This document shows, piece by piece, positions 6,311 through 7,769 of a stretch of DNA of 7,769 nt. The notes below the pieces were generated by a model. That model saw only the letters and a program-made list of their open reading frames with translations, did not search any database and was not told the DNA's origin. Position 1 is the stretch's first letter; each line of letters opens with the position of its first letter. The stretch covers positions 1 through 7,769 of the forward strand of contig PUOI01000400.1 of NCBI GenBank assembly GCA_003552765.1, given 5' to 3'. This stretch comes from Candidatus Hydrogenedentota bacterium. GTDB taxonomy: Bacteria > Hydrogenedentota > Hydrogenedentia > Hydrogenedentales > SLHB01. The position numbers and the translations under genes are program-made.

Positions 6311-6532
6311 GGCGAAAAACGCGCCGAGGGCGCGATAGAAAGTAGCCTGGGGCAAGCGAAGCGCAGCCCCAGGTCAAAGGTTATCTCCAACATCGGTCCT
6401 GAAGGGACCGAAGCGAGCGCCGCGCTCTTGTTCCGTCCCTTCAGGACGGACATGCAGAGGGACGTCTACCCTGGGGCTGCGCTGCGCTTGCCCCAGGCTA
6501 CTACCCATGGCGCCTTCAGCGCCTTGAACGCC
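6311..6532. repeat. 222-bp nested palindromic element (MITE-like)
   Basis: The core arms, 6341-6373 and 6470-6502, are inverted copies with 32 of 33 bases matching (AGTAGCCTGGGGC at the outer end). The symmetry continues outward with 20 of 30 matches (6311-6340 against 6503-6532). It also continues inward: two small hairpins, CGGTCC-TGAAG-GGACCG at 6394-6410 and CCGTCC-CTTCA-GGACGG at 6433-6449, are mirror images placed exactly about the same centre (6421.5). The middle is GAGCGC-C-GCGCTC. It encodes no protein. This shape is typical of interspersed palindromic repeats moved in trans; copy number is unknown from this window. Confidence 0.75.
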
Positions 6533-6751
6533 CTATGGTTGAGCCGTGGCCCCCGTGGCGCGATGCACCGAGCCCGTCAAGCTTGAAGATGTACAGCTAC
6601 ACGGGAACATCATGTATTTGCTATCGTCCTTTAATCTTTTGCATGCAAGGATTTACGGTGAAAACAAGCTTGGAGCGAGGGTAGAGTGTGTATTGCCGGT
6701 GTTGGTTGTTGTGGCGGAGTTTAGTCAACCCAAAGCTCGGGTAGACTCGGC

Positions 6752-7087
6752 ATGAATAAGATAGAGGAACTCCGCACCAAAGCCATGGAAGCCGCCGAGG
6801 AGGCACTGCTGGCGCGGCGGATGGCGGATGAGAAACAAGCTGAAGCGGCTTTCCTACGGGCCTACAAGTTGGAGTCCGAGGCGGCCCATTTGGCCGTGGA
6901 AGAAAAAATCCCCGAACCTAGCCGTTCGGTGCTGTTGCGTAGCGCCGCCACCTTGGCGTTAGACGTTGGCGAAATGCGTGAAGCTGAACGGCTCGCCGCC
7001 ATGGGATTGGTGGGCGATCCGCCGCCAGAAATAGCAGATGAATTACGGGGCGTATTAGAGAATTGCTTCTCCCTTTCAAGAATCTAG
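6752..7087 (+). CDS. Small all-helical TPR-like protein of unknown function
   Basis: It encodes a 111-residue, soluble, highly charged protein with no signal peptide or membrane segment. The N-terminal half is a long Ala/Glu/Arg-rich helix pair (about 4-52), where ADEKQAEAAFLRAYKLESEAA resembles a TPR unit. After a proline-containing break (IPEPSRSVLLRSAATLAL, about 53-70) comes a second TPR-like helix pair, with the GEMREAERLAAMGLVGDPPPEIADELRGVLE pattern typical of tetratricopeptide repeats. It is probably a small scaffold or binding protein; the partner is unknown. The start is ATG at 6752 with only a weak GGG-type upstream site. It lies 69 bp before rfbD on the same strand, so co-transcription is possible, but nothing ties the two functions together. 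Confidence 0.8.
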   Translation: MNKIEELRTKAMEAAEEALLARRMADEKQAEAAFLRAYKLESEAAHLAVEEKIPEPSRSVLLRSAATLALDVGEMREAERLAAMGLVGDPPPEIADELRGVLENCFSLSRI

Positions 7088-7147
7088 TACTGCGAGACCC
7101 CATCGTCTCATGTACACAATGCGCTTGTTGTGGCGCCTAACCCTTTT

Positions 7148-7151
7148 GGAG
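7148..7151 (+). promoter_or_regulatory. Ribosome-binding site that fixes the TTG start of rfbD
   Basis: GGAG within TTTTGGAGTCTCA sits 5 bases before the TTG. No ATG or GTG at a suitable distance would retain the complete Rossmann N-terminus, so this site decides the non-ATG start. Confidence 0.7.
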
Positions 7152-7156
7152 TCTCA

Positions 7157-7769
7157 TTGAAAACGCTCGTATTTGGCGCGAAAGGCCAGTTGGGCCGGGA
7201 TATCGTCAGCGTGTTCGGCCGGGAGGGTGAATGCGTGGGCGCGGACTTGCCCGAGGTCGATATCGCGGCGCCGGATGCCGCGGCGGCGTTAACGCGCGAG
7301 GTTCAGCCGGATCTCGTGATTAACGCGGCCGCGTACACCGATGTGGAAGGCGCGGAGGACGACCCGGACGGCGCGTGGCGGGTCAACGTGGACGGCGCCC
7401 GGCGGGTGGCGGAGGCGGCGTTGGCCGTGGAGGCGCCCGTGGTCTACATCAGCACCGACTTCGTCTTTGATGGCCGCAAAACGGTTCCCTACGAACCCGG
7501 GGATTCGCCCAACCCCTTGAGCGCCTATGCGCGGTCCAAAGCAGCTGGGGAACAGGCCACGATAGAGGCGAACCCACGGCATTTCATCGTGCGGACAGCG
7601 TGGCTGTTTGGTCCGGGCGGGAACAATTTCGCCGAGAAAATACTAAATCTCGCGAAAACACGTTCCGAACTGCGCGTGGTCGACGATGAGATTGGCAATC
7701 CCACGCATAGTTGGGACTTGGCGGAGGCGCTCCGGGCGTTGGCGGCCGTGGATCGCTACGGCATGTATC
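7157..7769 (+). CDS. rfbD: dTDP-4-dehydrorhamnose reductase RfbD/RmlD, 3'-partial
   Basis: Cytoplasmic short-chain dehydrogenase that reduces dTDP-4-dehydro-L-rhamnose to dTDP-L-rhamnose with NAD(P)H, the last step of rhamnose activation for O-antigen or other surface glycans. 204 codons are visible of the usual 285-300; the frame is still open at the window edge. Motifs are the Rossmann nucleotide loop GAKGQLG (7-13), NAAAYTDVEGAE (56-67), STDFVFDG (99-106), the catalytic Tyr124 and Lys128 in YARSK, RTAWLFGPGGNNF, and VVDDEIGNPT, which is typical of the RmlD substrate region. The start is a TTG at 7157 with a GGAG ribosome-binding site 5 bases upstream, and the protein then begins KTLVFGAKGQLG as the family does. 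The other rml genes are not in the window. Confidence 0.95.
   Translation, partial: MKTLVFGAKGQLGRDIVSVFGREGECVGADLPEVDIAAPDAAAALTREVQPDLVINAAAYTDVEGAEDDPDGAWRVNVDGARRVAEAALAVEAPVVYISTDFVFDGRKTVPYEPGDSPNPLSAYARSKAAGEQATIEANPRHFIVRTAWLFGPGGNNFAEKILNLAKTRSELRVVDDEIGNPTHSWDLAEALRALAAVDRYGMY

Larger units (their letters stand above)
6071..6751. other. 681-bp non-coding region between the amidase and the TPR-like gene
   Basis: I find no convincing gene here. From left to right it holds a short CGGTC/GACCG stem (6119-6139) without a T-run, a promoter-like site with a perfect TATAAT, a 9-bp inverted repeat enclosing 80 bp, a 222-bp nested palindrome, and about 220 bp of AT-richer sequence before the next gene. 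That last part carries the palindromes CAAGCTTG (6578-6585 and 6665-6672) and TTGCATGCAA (6639-6648) but no promoter I would defend. Confidence 0.75.

Noticed and set aside
6042..6377. A 111-codon minus-strand frame entering the large palindrome
   Set aside because: It crosses the end of the amidase gene and the repeat arm. Low-complexity Ser/Arg/Leu composition suggests translated repeat sequence.
6546..6755. A 69-codon plus-strand frame whose stop overlaps the ATG of the TPR-like gene as ATGA
   Set aside because: The overlap looks like coupling, but the frame begins beside the palindromic element, has no ribosome-binding site and no recognisable pattern. It is probably chance.
7094..7109. 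GAGAC/GTCTC inverted repeat between the TPR-like gene and rfbD as a terminator
   Set aside because: The stem is only 5 bp and no T-run follows.

Overview
The window comes from a GC-rich bacterium, almost certainly with a Gram-negative-type envelope. It carries an exported zinc amidase with a very long Pro-Glu spacer and a gene for dTDP-rhamnose synthesis. The use of thiH (radical-SAM tyrosine lyase) instead of thiO suggests an anaerobic or facultative lifestyle. Two interspersed palindromic elements lie between genes, a style common in environmental genomes such as those of the PVC/planctomycete-like and deltaproteobacterial groups. No phylum can be fixed from this sequence.

Layout. (1) 3-488 (+): the 3' part of an unrecognised gene with lower GC than the rest. 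(2) 479-3665 (-): a thiamine-thiazole cluster transcribed thiG, thiH, thiS, thiE. thiS and thiE are translationally coupled. thiG and thiH are separated by 340 bp holding a 135-bp palindromic element and a possible internal promoter. (3) 3666-4039: a divergent control region with a good promoter for the thi operon, a roughly 190-nt hairpin-containing leader without a visible TPP aptamer, and a weaker promoter toward the amidase. (4) 4040-6070 (+): a secreted N-acetylmuramoyl-L-alanine amidase with two LysM-like segments flanking a Pro-Glu tract. (5) 6071-6751: a non-coding stretch with a consensus -10 promoter, a short closed inverted repeat, and a 222-bp nested palindrome. (6) 6752-7087 (+): a small helical TPR-like protein of unknown role. 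(7) 7157-end (+): the start of rfbD/rmlD, with a TTG start and cut by the window edge.

How the genes work together. ThiG, ThiS and ThiH together make the thiazole phosphate half of thiamine: ThiS thiocarboxylate supplies sulfur, ThiH supplies dehydroglycine from tyrosine, and ThiG condenses them with deoxyxylulose phosphate. ThiE then joins thiazole phosphate to the pyrimidine. thiF, thiC, thiD and iscS-like genes are not here and must be elsewhere if the pathway is complete. The amidase and rfbD both concern the cell envelope but show no sign of forming an operon.

I see no convincing new multi-gene system. The most unusual parts are the large nested palindrome with the possible promoter-linked small transcript before it, the palindromic element inserted inside the thi operon, and the long Pro-Glu spacer of the amidase.
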